Positions 52,996 through 60,779 of a stretch of DNA of 64,000 nt are shown one piece after another (position 1 is the first letter of the stretch; every line of letters starts with the position of its first letter). The notes beneath the pieces were generated by a model. The model did no database searches. It worked only from the letters and a program-made list of their open reading frames with translations, and was not told where the DNA came from. The stretch is from Oxalobacteraceae sp. CFBP 13730 (GTDB taxonomy: Bacteria > Pseudomonadota > Gammaproteobacteria > Burkholderiales > Burkholderiaceae_D). The DNA lies in assembly GCA_014841835.1 (NCBI GenBank), contig JACYUQ010000004.1:744001-808000 (forward strand). The letters are read 5' to 3'. Both the position numbers and the translations under genes were made by a program.

Positions 52996-53371
52996 TGTTG
53001 CTCCCCTAATATCACGGTTTAAGTTTCCCGAGGTCTCATGACGCCCGGTCCACTTTTGTAATAGCAGGTCTCATGCCAGCTCAGACTGATTCAACAAGTC
53101 ATTGATTTTGTAGGACTAATTTGATGAGCTAACAGGACAGGCAGCAGAACAATGAAGCATGCCAATAGCGGAAACGACAAGTGTCTCTGTGTTGTTACAC
53201 TGTTGCAGAATCGATCAAGAAACTGTATCAATTTGCAACTACGAGACGCGCTTTTCATAGCGTACGCGCCAGGCCAGCGTGCTGCCATCTGGCAAGCACG
53301 CCGGGTAAAAACGCTGTGAATTCAAGGACAAGCGCGGTAGGACGAGGCCGACGCGCGACGAAGAACGACGC
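52996..53371. other. 376-base intergenic region upstream of the fap-like operon
   Basis: No gene seen. It contains the sigma-54 promoter at 53063-53078, then about 200 AT-rich bases suited to activator binding and bending, including TGTTACACTG (53193-53202). The 3' end of the activator gene lies at the far side, so the region serves only the operon on its left. Confidence 0.5.
53063..53078 (-). promoter_or_regulatory. Sigma-54 (-24/-12) promoter of the fap-like operon
   Basis: On the minus strand, TGGCATG-AGAC-CTGCT, with GG and GC exactly 10 bases apart and two mismatches to the consensus at the same positions as in the PEP-CTERM promoter. Transcription would start near 53052, leaving a leader of about 57 bases before ATG 52995. 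Confidence 0.7.
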
Positions 53372-54718
53372 CTACACCGAAATTTCGTGCTTGGCCATCA
53401 GGCGATACAGCGTCATGCGCGATACACCCAGTTCGCGCGCTGCCTGGCTGATGTTGTTGCCGCTGCGGGCCAGACTCTCGCCGATGGCCACGCGTTCGGC
53501 GCTCAGTCGTGATGTGCCCAGACCAACCCCGTTCGGGCAGATGGGGCCGACGCCTGGCAGATCGAGGTCTTCCGGCGTCACCAGCCGGTGTTCGGCCAGG
53601 ACCATTGCGCGGCGCACGCGGTTGATCAGTTCACGTACATTGCCTGGCCAGTCATAGCGCGTCATGGCCTGCAAGGCTTCGCGGCTCACGCCCTTGAGTT
53701 GGGGGCTGCGTTCGCTGGCGAACTTGTTGAAGATGAGATCGGTCAGCAGGGGCAGGTCTTCCTTGCGTTCGCGCAGGGCCGGGACGCGGATCGGAAACAC
53801 GCTGAGGCGGTAGTACAAGTCTTCGCGAAAGCGTCCGTCGGCCACCGCCTGCGGCAGGTCAACGTGGGTGGCAGTGATGACGCGCGCATCAACCGCGATA
53901 GTGCGGGTGCCGCCGACGCGGTAGATCACACGTTCTTGCAGGAAGCGCAGCAAGCTTGCCTGGAGGTCGAGGGGCAGGTCGCCGATCTCGTCGAGGAAAA
54001 TGCTGCCGCCCGATGCCGCTTCGAGTAAACCTTGCTTGTCACGCATGGCGCCGGTGAAGGCGCCCCGTTCGTGGCCGAACAGTTCCGAATGGATCAGCGC
54101 CGGTGCCATGGCTGCGCAATTGATGGCGATAAACGGCCCTGCGGCGCGCGGGGAACGCAGGTGGATTTCCTGCGCTGCCAATTCCTTGCCGCTGCCGCTC
54201 TCACCGCAGATCAGGACCGGTGCGTCGACGGCAGCGATCTTGTCGATGTGCGAGCGCAGGCGGGCGATCGCGGCCGACGTGCCGTCGATGTGGCTCACGC
54301 GCATTGCGCTCTCGGGCGGTGCGGAACGCCTGGCCATGCTTGCCATGCCGTGGGCGTGCCCCAGCGAATGCTGTAGCCGCAGCGTATCGACCGGCAGTGT
54401 ATGAAAATCGACCAGATGTGCCGCGATCAGTTCGCGCAGCGCCGGCTGGACCAGCCGGTATCCGTCGAACACGCCGACCCAGCGCATATGGTGGTGCTGG
54501 TGCAGGAAACGTTCGAGTTCGGCATCATCGGCGCCGCCGCTACTGTCGAGCAATAAGCCCACGCCGTAGTGTTGCTGGGACAAAACCTTGCGTGCTGCAG
54601 CCAGATGCTCGACCACGCATACATCCCAGCCAGGCAGGGCGCCATGGCAGGCGCGGGCATGCGCACTGCCGTCACTCGAAATACAGATAAGACGTTTTAC
54701 AGGCACCGGAATCCTCAT
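53372..54718 (-). CDS. Sigma-54-dependent activator, Fis family, with VpsR-like N-terminal domain
   Basis: A 448-residue enhancer-binding protein. Residues 1-125 resemble a degenerate receiver of the VpsR type (KRLICISSDG..., ending in a DFHTLPVD strand), lacking the usual acidic pocket and phospho-Asp pattern, so it may sense a ligand such as c-di-GMP instead of phosphate. Residues 140-370 are the AAA+ domain: Walker A GESGSGKE (172-179), GAFTGA (219-224) for sigma-54 contact, Walker B FLDEIGDLP, and the R-finger region FREDLYYRLSVFPI. The C-terminal Fis-type HTH is ISQAARELGVSRMTLYRL. I start at MRIPVPVKR (54718). It is encoded next to the fap-like operon, on the same strand, and probably activates both sigma-54 promoters of the island. 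Confidence 0.9.
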   Translation of the reverse strand: MRIPVPVKRLICISSDGSAHARACHGALPGWDVCVVEHLAAARKVLSQQHYGVGLLLDSSGGADDAELERFLHQHHHMRWVGVFDGYRLVQPALRELIAAHLVDFHTLPVDTLRLQHSLGHAHGMASMARRSAPPESAMRVSHIDGTSAAIARLRSHIDKIAAVDAPVLICGESGSGKELAAQEIHLRSPRAAGPFIAINCAAMAPALIHSELFGHERGAFTGAMRDKQGLLEAASGGSIFLDEIGDLPLDLQASLLRFLQERVIYRVGGTRTIAVDARVITATHVDLPQAVADGRFREDLYYRLSVFPIRVPALRERKEDLPLLTDLIFNKFASERSPQLKGVSREALQAMTRYDWPGNVRELINRVRRAMVLAEHRLVTPEDLDLPGVGPICPNGVGLGTSRLSAERVAIGESLARSGNNISQAARELGVSRMTLYRLMAKHEISV

Positions 54719-54818
54719 CAAGACTGGTTGGCACCCGTTACGCTGTGATGCATCCCGACACACAACGGGGACCATGCAACGTCAATGGGAGCAACGGCCG
54801 ACGCTTGCCGGCTAGGCA

Positions 54819-54830
54819 GTGTAATTACAC
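54819..54830. promoter_or_regulatory. Perfect palindrome upstream of the activator gene
   Basis: GTGTAATTACAC is fully self-complementary and lies 101-112 bases upstream of the activator ATG. It has the look of an operator for a dimeric DNA-binding protein, possibly for autoregulation. Confidence 0.4.
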
Positions 54831-55163
54831 CAGAAACATGGCGAACACGTCGCACAAACGTTGATAAAAGTCTAAGAAAAAGTGCACTTTCGAATCAAAG
54901 GTTTGATTTTGCACATAGCGAAATGAAAATAGAGTTTGTCTATTGCCATTGATCTTAGTCGCGGCGAGCAGCTTCGGAAAGGGGCGCGTGCGTTGATTTT
55001 CTCCTAATCGCACACCATTGCGCAGATGCGTTGTGGGTATCCAACAAGAGGGCAAAGTTGAATCCAAACACGCCCGCAGCGCGTAAGCGACACGATGGGC
55101 AGGTCCGTCCGCGGCCGTCGGGGATGGCCGGGTCAGCAGCGCGGCCCTCCCGCCGGGTCCTTG

Positions 55164-55169
55164 TATAAT
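55164..55169 (+). promoter_or_regulatory. Candidate -10 box of ubiE
   Basis: TATAAT (in TTGTATAATG), 27 bases before the ubiE ATG; the -35 region is GC-rich and poor. Confidence 0.45.
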
Positions 55170-55196
55170 GTGGCAACCCCCAACCTGCATGCCACT

Positions 55197-55931
55197 ATGA
55201 CAAACACCACCCACTTCGGCTACAAGACCGTCGCCGAGGACCAGAAGGTCCAGGAAGTCGCCAAGGTCTTCCACTCGGTCGCCGCGAAGTACGATGTCAT
55301 GAACGATCTGATGTCGGCCGGTCTGCACCGCGCCTGGAAACTGTTCACGATCGCGCAGGCGGGCGTGCGGCCCGGCTTCAAGGTGCTCGATATCGCCGGC
55401 GGCACGGGCGATCTGGCCAAGGCCTTCGCCAAGCAGGCCGGCAAAACAGGCGAAGTCTGGCTCACCGATATCAACGAGTCGATGCTGCGCGTTGGTCGTG
55501 ACCGTCTCTTGAATAAAGGCCTTGTCACCCCAACCATGTTGTGTAACGCCGAAAAGTTGCCGTTCCCGGACAATTACTTCGACCGGGTCAGCGTGGCCTT
55601 CGGCCTGCGCAACATGACGCACAAGGATCAGGCGCTGGCCGAGATGCGCCGCGTGCTCAAGCCGGGCGGCAAATTGCTGGTGCTCGAATTTTCGAAAGTG
55701 ATCGCGCCACTGCAAAAGCCGTATGACGTGTATTCGTTCTCGGTGTTGCCGTGGCTGGGCCAGCGGATTGCCGGCGATGCCGAAAGCTATCGCTACCTGG
55801 CCGAATCGATTCGCATGCACCCCGATCAGGACACCCTGAAGGGCATGCTGGAAGACGCAGGACTGGAGCGGGTTCAGTATTTCAACCTGACGGCGGGTGT
55901 GGCCGCTTTGCACACCGGTATCAAGCTGTAG
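55197..55931 (+). CDS. ubiE: Ubiquinone/menaquinone C-methyltransferase UbiE
   Basis: UbiE C-methylates the quinone ring using SAM. The 244-residue protein starts MTNTTHFGYKTVAEDQK and shows FHSVAAKYDVMNDLMSAGLHRAWK, the SAM motif LDIAGGTGDLAKAF, and the UbiE signature FDRVSVAFGLRNMTHKD. I start at 55197, giving family length. It begins the ubiE-Tim44-ubiJ-ubiB cluster and is separated from the expected left neighbour (DUF971) by the island. Confidence 0.97.
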   Translation: MTNTTHFGYKTVAEDQKVQEVAKVFHSVAAKYDVMNDLMSAGLHRAWKLFTIAQAGVRPGFKVLDIAGGTGDLAKAFAKQAGKTGEVWLTDINESMLRVGRDRLLNKGLVTPTMLCNAEKLPFPDNYFDRVSVAFGLRNMTHKDQALAEMRRVLKPGGKLLVLEFSKVIAPLQKPYDVYSFSVLPWLGQRIAGDAESYRYLAESIRMHPDQDTLKGMLEDAGLERVQYFNLTAGVAALHTGIKL

Positions 55932-55964
55932 TTTTAACGGTAGTTCCAATCAAGGACGGAGACA

Positions 55965-56954
55965 ATGAAAAAATTCCTGGTCACGACGCTTCTCGCAGTC
56001 ACCGCATTCTCGATGGTGGCCGAGGCCTATGCGCGCCCGATGGGCGGCAAGCGCTCGGTCGGCCGCCAGTCGCAGGCCGTGCGCCAGATGCCGGCCCCGG
56101 CACCGGCGCCCGCACAGAGCATGCAGCGCCAGACCCCGAACCAGGCCGCGCCGGCCGCTGGCGCAGCTGCCGGCGCCGCAGGTGCCGCCGTCAAGAAACC
56201 AAGCATGATGCGCAACATCCTTGGCGGCGCACTGCTGGGCCTTGGCCTGGGCATGCTGCTGTCGCACCTGGGGATTGGCGGCGCGATGGCCAGCATCATC
56301 GCGGGCATCCTGATGTTCGCGCTGTTCGGCGTCATCATCCTGTTCCTGGTGCGTATGTTCCGCCGCAAGGACACGCCGGCCAATCCATCCGCAGCCGGTT
56401 TCAGCGGCGGCTTCAAGCCGCAGGCTGCTGGTGCCGCTGGTACGCCTGAAATCGGTTCGGGCCTGCGTCCGCAATCGACGGCATTCCAGGGTGGCGTTGC
56501 TTTGGAAAAAGACCGTAGCGGTCTGAATTCGACGAATTTCGGGAATGCTGCTACCCCGGCAGCGCACCAGCAATGGGGCGTGCCGGCCGACTTCGACAGC
56601 GAGAGCTTCCTGCGTCATGCCAAGTCGTCGTTCATCCGCATGCAGGCAGCGTGGGATCGTGGCGATGCCAACGATCTGCGCGAATTCACGTCGCCGGAAG
56701 TGTTTGCCGAGCTCAAGCTGCAGATCCAAGAACGTGGCGCGGTTGCTGAATTCACCGATGTCGTCAATGTCGATGCGCAGTTGCTGGGCATCGAGCAGAC
56801 GGCCACCGATTACCTGGCGAGCGTGCAGTTCAACGCCATGATCCGCAGCGCGAAAGACGCATTGCCAGAGCCGTTCGTCGAGGTCTGGAACATGTCCAAG
56901 CCGCTGTCGGGCGCGGGTGGCTGGGTGCTGGCCGGCATTCAGCAGCCGAACTAA
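55965..56954 (+). CDS. Tim44-like domain membrane protein
   Basis: A 329-residue protein. The N-terminus has a signal peptide or anchor (MKKFLVTTLLAVTAFSMVAEA), then a Pro/Ala/Gln-rich stretch, two adjacent hydrophobic helices (about 88-130: ILGGALLGLGLGMLLSHL; SIIAGILMFALFGVIILFLV), and a C-terminal Tim44-like domain (about 210-329; FLRHAKSSFIRMQAAWDRGDANDLREFTSPEVFAEL). Bacterial Tim44-like proteins have no firmly known role. In Betaproteobacteria it lies between ubiE and ubiJ, as here, which suggests a link to ubiquinone synthesis or membrane assembly. Confidence 0.9.
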   Translation: MKKFLVTTLLAVTAFSMVAEAYARPMGGKRSVGRQSQAVRQMPAPAPAPAQSMQRQTPNQAAPAAGAAAGAAGAAVKKPSMMRNILGGALLGLGLGMLLSHLGIGGAMASIIAGILMFALFGVIILFLVRMFRRKDTPANPSAAGFSGGFKPQAAGAAGTPEIGSGLRPQSTAFQGGVALEKDRSGLNSTNFGNAATPAAHQQWGVPADFDSESFLRHAKSSFIRMQAAWDRGDANDLREFTSPEVFAELKLQIQERGAVAEFTDVVNVDAQLLGIEQTATDYLASVQFNAMIRSAKDALPEPFVEVWNMSKPLSGAGGWVLAGIQQPN

Positions 56955-57032
56955 GTACGCCGCAGGCGAACCGGAATTATTTTGTTTGCCGATTCCGTAA
57001 CACCGGGTGCATGCCCGGCGAACTGGTAAGAT

Positions 57033-57070
57033 CAAAACCGCCCGAATCACTCCGGGCGGTTTTGTTTTTT
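57033..57070 (+). terminator. Intrinsic terminator between Tim44-like gene and ubiJ
   Basis: CAAAACCGCCCG pairs with CGGGCGGTTTTG around an 8-base loop, followed by TTTTTT. It would cut ubiJ-ubiB from the ubiE transcript unless leaky; a separate promoter for ubiJ was not found. Confidence 0.85.
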
Positions 57071-57085
57071 GAGGGTAGTCCCGCC

Positions 57086-57775
57086 ATGTTTCCGAATCTT
57101 CCATCCTTGTCGACCTTGTCACCACAGCATGCGCTGACCGTGCCTGCGGTTGCCGCGATCAATCACCTGCTGGCCCAGGAAGCCTGGGCCCGGGCCGCGC
57201 TCGCGCGTCATGTCGGCAAGCAGGCGTGCATCGATGCCGGCGTGGCGCAGCTGCGCGTGCTGGTGGCGCCTGACGGCCTGTTCGAGGCCAGCCAGGATGC
57301 AGCGCCCGCCAACGTCACCATCCGCATCAAGCCGGCCGACCTGCCGCTGATCGCGCAAGACCGCACACGCGCGCTGTCGTACGTGAAGATCGAGGGCGAT
57401 GCCGAATTTGCCAACGTGATCTCGCAGCTGGCCAACGGCCTGCGCTGGGATGCCGAATACGACCTCGAGCGCGTCGTCGGGCCCGTGGCCGCCTACCGCC
57501 TGCATCAGGGCGCACGCCGTACCGTGAGTGGTCTGGGCGAAGCAGGGCGCCGCCTGGCCGAGAACCTCGCTGAATTTCTGGCCGACGAGCGGCCGGTGCT
57601 GGTGCGGCCGGTCCAGCGCGACGCCTTTGCCGCCGATGTCGTGCGCCTGCGCGACGACGTCGAGCGCAGCGCCAAGCGCATTGCGCGGCTCGAGCAGGCG
57701 CTGGCCCAGCGCAGCGCCGCCAAACCTTCTTCCACCTTTGCTGTAAGCGCAGACCAGAATCCGGATCGTCGATGA
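57086..57775 (+). CDS. ubiJ: Ubiquinone biosynthesis accessory factor UbiJ (SCP2 domain)
   Basis: UbiJ is a lipid-binding SCP2-domain protein that helps form the Ubi complex. The 229-residue protein has the SCP2 fold at about 25-125 (VTIRIKPADLPLIAQDRTRALSYVKIEGDAEFA without break in the pattern) and a C-terminal coiled coil (DVVRLRDDVERSAKRIARLEQAL). I start at ATG 57086; the frame opens 25 codons upstream, before the terminator. Its stop overlaps the ubiB start (ATGA). Confidence 0.9.
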   Translation: MFPNLPSLSTLSPQHALTVPAVAAINHLLAQEAWARAALARHVGKQACIDAGVAQLRVLVAPDGLFEASQDAAPANVTIRIKPADLPLIAQDRTRALSYVKIEGDAEFANVISQLANGLRWDAEYDLERVVGPVAAYRLHQGARRTVSGLGEAGRRLAENLAEFLADERPVLVRPVQRDAFAADVVRLRDDVERSAKRIARLEQALAQRSAAKPSSTFAVSADQNPDRR

Positions 57776-59328
57776 TATTGAAATTCCTGCGCCTGCTGCG
57801 CATCCTTACCGTTTTCACCAAGTACGGCCTGGACGAAATCGCCGTCACCAGCATCAACGCCCCGCGCACCGCGCGCCTGATGAACACGTTCTTCTTCTGG
57901 CGCACGATCACGTCGCCGCGCGCAGTGCGCCTGCGTCAGGCGCTCGAAGAACTGGGCCCGATTTTCGTGAAGTTCGGCCAGGTGCTGTCGACCCGGCGCG
58001 ACCTGGTGCCGCCCGATATCGCCGATGAGCTGGCCATGCTGCAGGATCGGGTGCCGCCGTTTGGCTCCGACCTGGCGGTGGCGCAGATCACGCGCTCGCT
58101 CGGCACCCATCCCGACCAGCTGTTCGCCCACTTCGAGCGCGAGCCGATCGCCTCGGCGTCGATCGCCCAGGTCCACTTCGCCACACTCAAGAACGGCAAG
58201 GAAGTCGCCGTCAAGGTGCTGCGGCCGGGCATGAAGAAGCTGATCGACGAAGACATGGCGCTGATGCGCATGGCCGCGAACCTGATCGAAAAAGTCTGGA
58301 GCGAAGCGCGGCGCCTGAAGCCGCGCGAAGTCGTGGCCGAATTCGACAAATACCTGCACGACGAGCTCGACCTGATGCGCGAGGCCGCCAACGCCAGCCA
58401 GCTGCGCCGCAACTTCGCCGATTCAACGCTGCTGATGGTGCCCGAGATGTACTGGGACTATTGCTCGAGCAGCGTGATCGTCATGGAGCGCATGCACGGC
58501 TTGCCGGTGTCGCAGATCGATCGCCTGGCCGCGGCCGGCGTCGACCTCAAAAAACTGTCGCGCGATGGTGTGGAGATTTTCTTCACGCAAGTGTTCCGTG
58601 ACGGCTTCTTCCACGCCGACATGCACCCCGGAAATATTCTGGTCTCGACCGCGCCGGAAACACTGGGCCGCTATATCGCGCTCGACTTCGGTATCGTCGG
58701 CACGCTGACCGACTTCGACAAGGATTACCTGTCGCAGAACTTCCTGGCCTTCTTCCAGCGCGACTACAAGCGCGTGGCCGAAGCCCACATCGAGTCAGGC
58801 TGGGCGCCGCCGAGCACGCGCGTCGATGAACTCGAATCGGCCGTGCGCGCCTGTTGCGAGCCGATCTTCGACCGGCCCCTGAAGGACATCTCGTTCGGCC
58901 AGATCCTGCTGCGCCTGTTCCAGACCTCGCGCCGCTTCAATGTCGAAGTGCAGCCGCAACTGGTGCTGCTGCAAAAGACGCTGCTCAATATCGAAGGCCT
59001 GGGCCGCCAGCTCGACCCTGACCTCGACTTGTGGAAGACGGCCAAGCCATACCTGGAGCGCTGGATGGCCGAGCAGGTGGGCTGGCAAGGGCTGGTCGAG
59101 CGCCTGAAGGCCGAAGCGCCGCGCTACGCCCAGATCTTCCCGCAATTGCCGCGCTTGGTGCACCAGGCGCTGGAGCGCGAGTCGAAAGGGCACCATCCGC
59201 ATATCGCCAACAGCGAGATGATGGCGATGCTGGTGGTGGAGCAGCGCCGCACCAATCGCATGCTCACGTTCCTGACCTTGCTGGCCACGGGCGCCTGCAC
59301 CGCGCTGGCGGCGCTGTACTTCCTCTGA
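57772..59328 (+). CDS. ubiB: Ubiquinone biosynthesis ATPase/kinase-like UbiB
   Basis: UbiB is an atypical ADCK-family ATPase needed for ubiquinone synthesis. The 518-residue protein has the KxGQ motif (KFGQVLSTRRDLVPPDI), the Ala-rich nucleotide loop in PIASASIAQVHFA, the invariant Lys in EVAVKVLRPG, the catalytic HADMHPGNILV and DFG (LDFGIVG), and a C-terminal hydrophobic helix (FLTLLATGACTALAALYFL) that anchors it in the inner membrane. It overlaps ubiJ by four bases. Confidence 0.97.
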   Translation: MILKFLRLLRILTVFTKYGLDEIAVTSINAPRTARLMNTFFFWRTITSPRAVRLRQALEELGPIFVKFGQVLSTRRDLVPPDIADELAMLQDRVPPFGSDLAVAQITRSLGTHPDQLFAHFEREPIASASIAQVHFATLKNGKEVAVKVLRPGMKKLIDEDMALMRMAANLIEKVWSEARRLKPREVVAEFDKYLHDELDLMREAANASQLRRNFADSTLLMVPEMYWDYCSSSVIVMERMHGLPVSQIDRLAAAGVDLKKLSRDGVEIFFTQVFRDGFFHADMHPGNILVSTAPETLGRYIALDFGIVGTLTDFDKDYLSQNFLAFFQRDYKRVAEAHIESGWAPPSTRVDELESAVRACCEPIFDRPLKDISFGQILLRLFQTSRRFNVEVQPQLVLLQKTLLNIEGLGRQLDPDLDLWKTAKPYLERWMAEQVGWQGLVERLKAEAPRYAQIFPQLPRLVHQALERESKGHHPHIANSEMMAMLVVEQRRTNRMLTFLTLLATGACTALAALYFL

Positions 59329-59340
59329 CCGCGCGCCCAA

Positions 59341-59475
59341 GAAAAAAGCCCGCGTGAGCGGGCTTGATAAGCTGTGTTCTTTTATGGGCTGCGCTGATAC
59401 GAACATCTCGCAGCCTTCTGTTTCTTGTGTTCTCGCGGTGGCAGAACTTTCCTGCGACCAACATCCGGTTAAAGA
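59341..59475 (-). ncRNA. Candidate small RNA between ubiB and fmdB
   Basis: On the minus strand a promoter (59482-59510), structured sequence and a canonical terminator occur together. The terminator is AAGCCCGC-TCAC-GCGGGCTT followed by six T (59342-59365). Inside, GGCTGCG pairs with CGCAGCC (about 59383-59415), and GAACAC repeats flank this stem. No protein frame is supported. The transcript, about 135 bases, would run convergent to ubiB. I do not recognise the RNA family. Confidence 0.5.
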
Positions 59476-59481
59476 AGCCGT

Positions 59482-59510
59482 ATTAAATCACCGATGCTGC
59501 GCATGAGCAA
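59482..59510 (-). promoter_or_regulatory. Candidate sigma-70 promoter of the small RNA
   Basis: Minus strand TTGCTC (59505-59510), 17-base spacer, TTTAAT (59482-59487). Predicted start near 59475. Confidence 0.45.
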
Positions 59511-59588
59511 ACAGTTCGCCTGCTGACGTGGTGAAAAACAACACGACGACGCTCGCGTTTGCCGATCGCGGTGCTGTCTTGTCCCCGG

Positions 59589-59630
59589 GCCGCCGCAATG
59601 CCGTAAATGCGGCGGCAAAAGCTTTATAAT
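59589..59630 (+). promoter_or_regulatory. Candidate fmdB promoter with overlapping inverted repeat
   Basis: TATAAT at 59625-59630 lies 34 bases before the fmdB ATG. A perfect 9-bp inverted repeat GCCGCCGCA / TGCGGCGGC (59589-59597 and 59608-59616) covers the -35 position, so it may be an operator or a short terminator-like stem without a T run. Confidence 0.4.
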
Positions 59631-59663
59631 TCAGGGTTTTGAAGATTTTTGCGGAGCACCAGA

Positions 59664-60038
59664 ATGCCGATTTATGCCTATCGCTGCGAAGAATGCGGTT
59701 TTTCCAAAGATGTACTGCAAAAGATATCGGACCCGGTCCTGACCGTCTGCCCGTCCTGCGCCAAGCCATCGTTCAAGAAGCAGGTCACTGCCGCCGGTTT
59801 CCAGCTCAAGGGCTCGGGCTGGTACGTGACCGATTTCCGTGGCGGCACGCCGCCTGCCACCGGCACCGCTGCGGGCACGGGGGGCGCTGATGCGGGCGCT
59901 GCGGCCGCGCCGGCCGCCGCAGCTGCACCGACCACGCCAGCGCCTGCTGCGCCTGCTACGGGCAGCAGCAATGGTGGCAACAGCGGTGGCAACAGCGGCA
60001 GCAGCACCAGCAGCGGCGGCGACAAAAGCAGCACCTGA
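59664..60038 (+). CDS. FmdB family zinc-ribbon protein
   Basis: A 124-residue protein. Residues 1-45 are the FmdB/CxxC zinc ribbon: MPIYAYRCEECGFSKDVLQ and CPSCAKPSFKKQV. The C-terminal half is low-complexity Ala/Pro/Thr, then Gly/Ser/Asn. The family is suspected to act in transcription regulation, but evidence is thin. I start at ATG 59664. It is followed by the DUF502 gene 47 bases later; the fmdB-DUF502-aspS order is usual in Betaproteobacteria. Confidence 0.92.
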   Translation: MPIYAYRCEECGFSKDVLQKISDPVLTVCPSCAKPSFKKQVTAAGFQLKGSGWYVTDFRGGTPPATGTAAGTGGADAGAAAAPAAAAAPTTPAPAAPATGSSNGGNSGGNSGSSTSSGGDKSST

Positions 60039-60085
60039 GCCCGGCGCGTCCCTGCGCCGCGCCAACAAGAATAACGGGATATCCG

Positions 60086-60712
60086 ATGCGTAAATATTTC
60101 ATCACCGGCCTGCTGGTGCTGGTGCCCCTGGCCATCACGGCGTGGGTACTGAGCCTCATCATCAGCACGCTCGACCAGTCGCTGATGTTCGTGCCGGCCG
60201 CCTGGCAGCCGCGTCAGTTCATCGGCATGGACGTACCGGGCATCGGCGCGGTGCTGACGCTGGCCATCGTGTTCGTCACGGGCCTGCTCACCAACAACCT
60301 GGTGGGCAAGTACATCGTGCGCGTGGGCGAGCGCCTGCTCAAGCGCGTGCCGGTCGTCAGCTCGCTGTATGGCAGCGTCAAGCAGGTGTCCGATACGCTG
60401 TTCTCGTCGTCCGGCAATGCTTTCCGCCAGGCGGTGCTGATTCCGTATCCGCATGCCGACTCGTATACGATCGCGTTTCTGACCGGCGTGCCGGGCGGTG
60501 ACGTGACCAACCACCTGGTGGGCGACTTCGTGAGCGTGTACGTGCCCACGACGCCAAACCCCACCTCGGGCTTTTTCCTGATGATGGAACGCAGCCGCGT
60601 GAAAGAACTCGACATGACGGTCGACGCGGCGCTCAAGTACATCGTCTCGATGGGCGTGGTCGCGCCGAACCACGTACCGGGCAGCGCCGCCAATACCGCA
60701 GCCGCCAAATAA
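60086..60712 (+). CDS. DUF502 membrane protein
   Basis: A 208-residue inner-membrane protein with two N-terminal hydrophobic helices (FITGLLVLVPLAITAWVLSLI; AVLTLAIVFVTGLLTNNLVG) and the DUF502 pattern RVPVVSSLYGSVKQVSDTLF, FRQAVLIPYPHADSYTIAFLTG and YVPTTPNPTSGFFLMM. Function unknown. It lies 67 bases before aspS. Confidence 0.92.
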   Translation: MRKYFITGLLVLVPLAITAWVLSLIISTLDQSLMFVPAAWQPRQFIGMDVPGIGAVLTLAIVFVTGLLTNNLVGKYIVRVGERLLKRVPVVSSLYGSVKQVSDTLFSSSGNAFRQAVLIPYPHADSYTIAFLTGVPGGDVTNHLVGDFVSVYVPTTPNPTSGFFLMMERSRVKELDMTVDAALKYIVSMGVVAPNHVPGSAANTAAAK

Positions 60713-60779
60713 CGCATTACAGAATCTGGGCCGCCTGCGATGGCGGCGCCGACAAATCAATCAACCTGGAACGAAAACT

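Larger units (their letters stand above)
54719..55196. other. 478-base intergenic region between the activator and ubiE
   Basis: No gene seen. From 54830 to 54960 the sequence is AT-rich (AAAAGTCTAAGAAAAAGTGCAC; GAAAATAGAGTTTGTC). It holds a perfect 12-base palindrome at 54819-54830 and the ubiE -10 box at 55164-55169. It marks the right edge of the island. Confidence 0.5.

Noticed and set aside
50897..53041. Long open frames (380, 700 and 268 codons) on the plus strand opposite the Gly-rich gene, giving Pro/Ala-, Cys/Arg- and Val/Leu-rich proteins
   Set aside because: They are mirror images of GGC/GCC/AAC-rich codons; no start signals, no known domains, and the minus-strand gene has a signal peptide and a promoter.
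53139..53165. A further TGGCAT on the minus strand (TGGCATGCTTCATTGTT) as a second sigma-54 promoter
   Set aside because: The -12 GC is missing at the required 10-base distance (TG instead).
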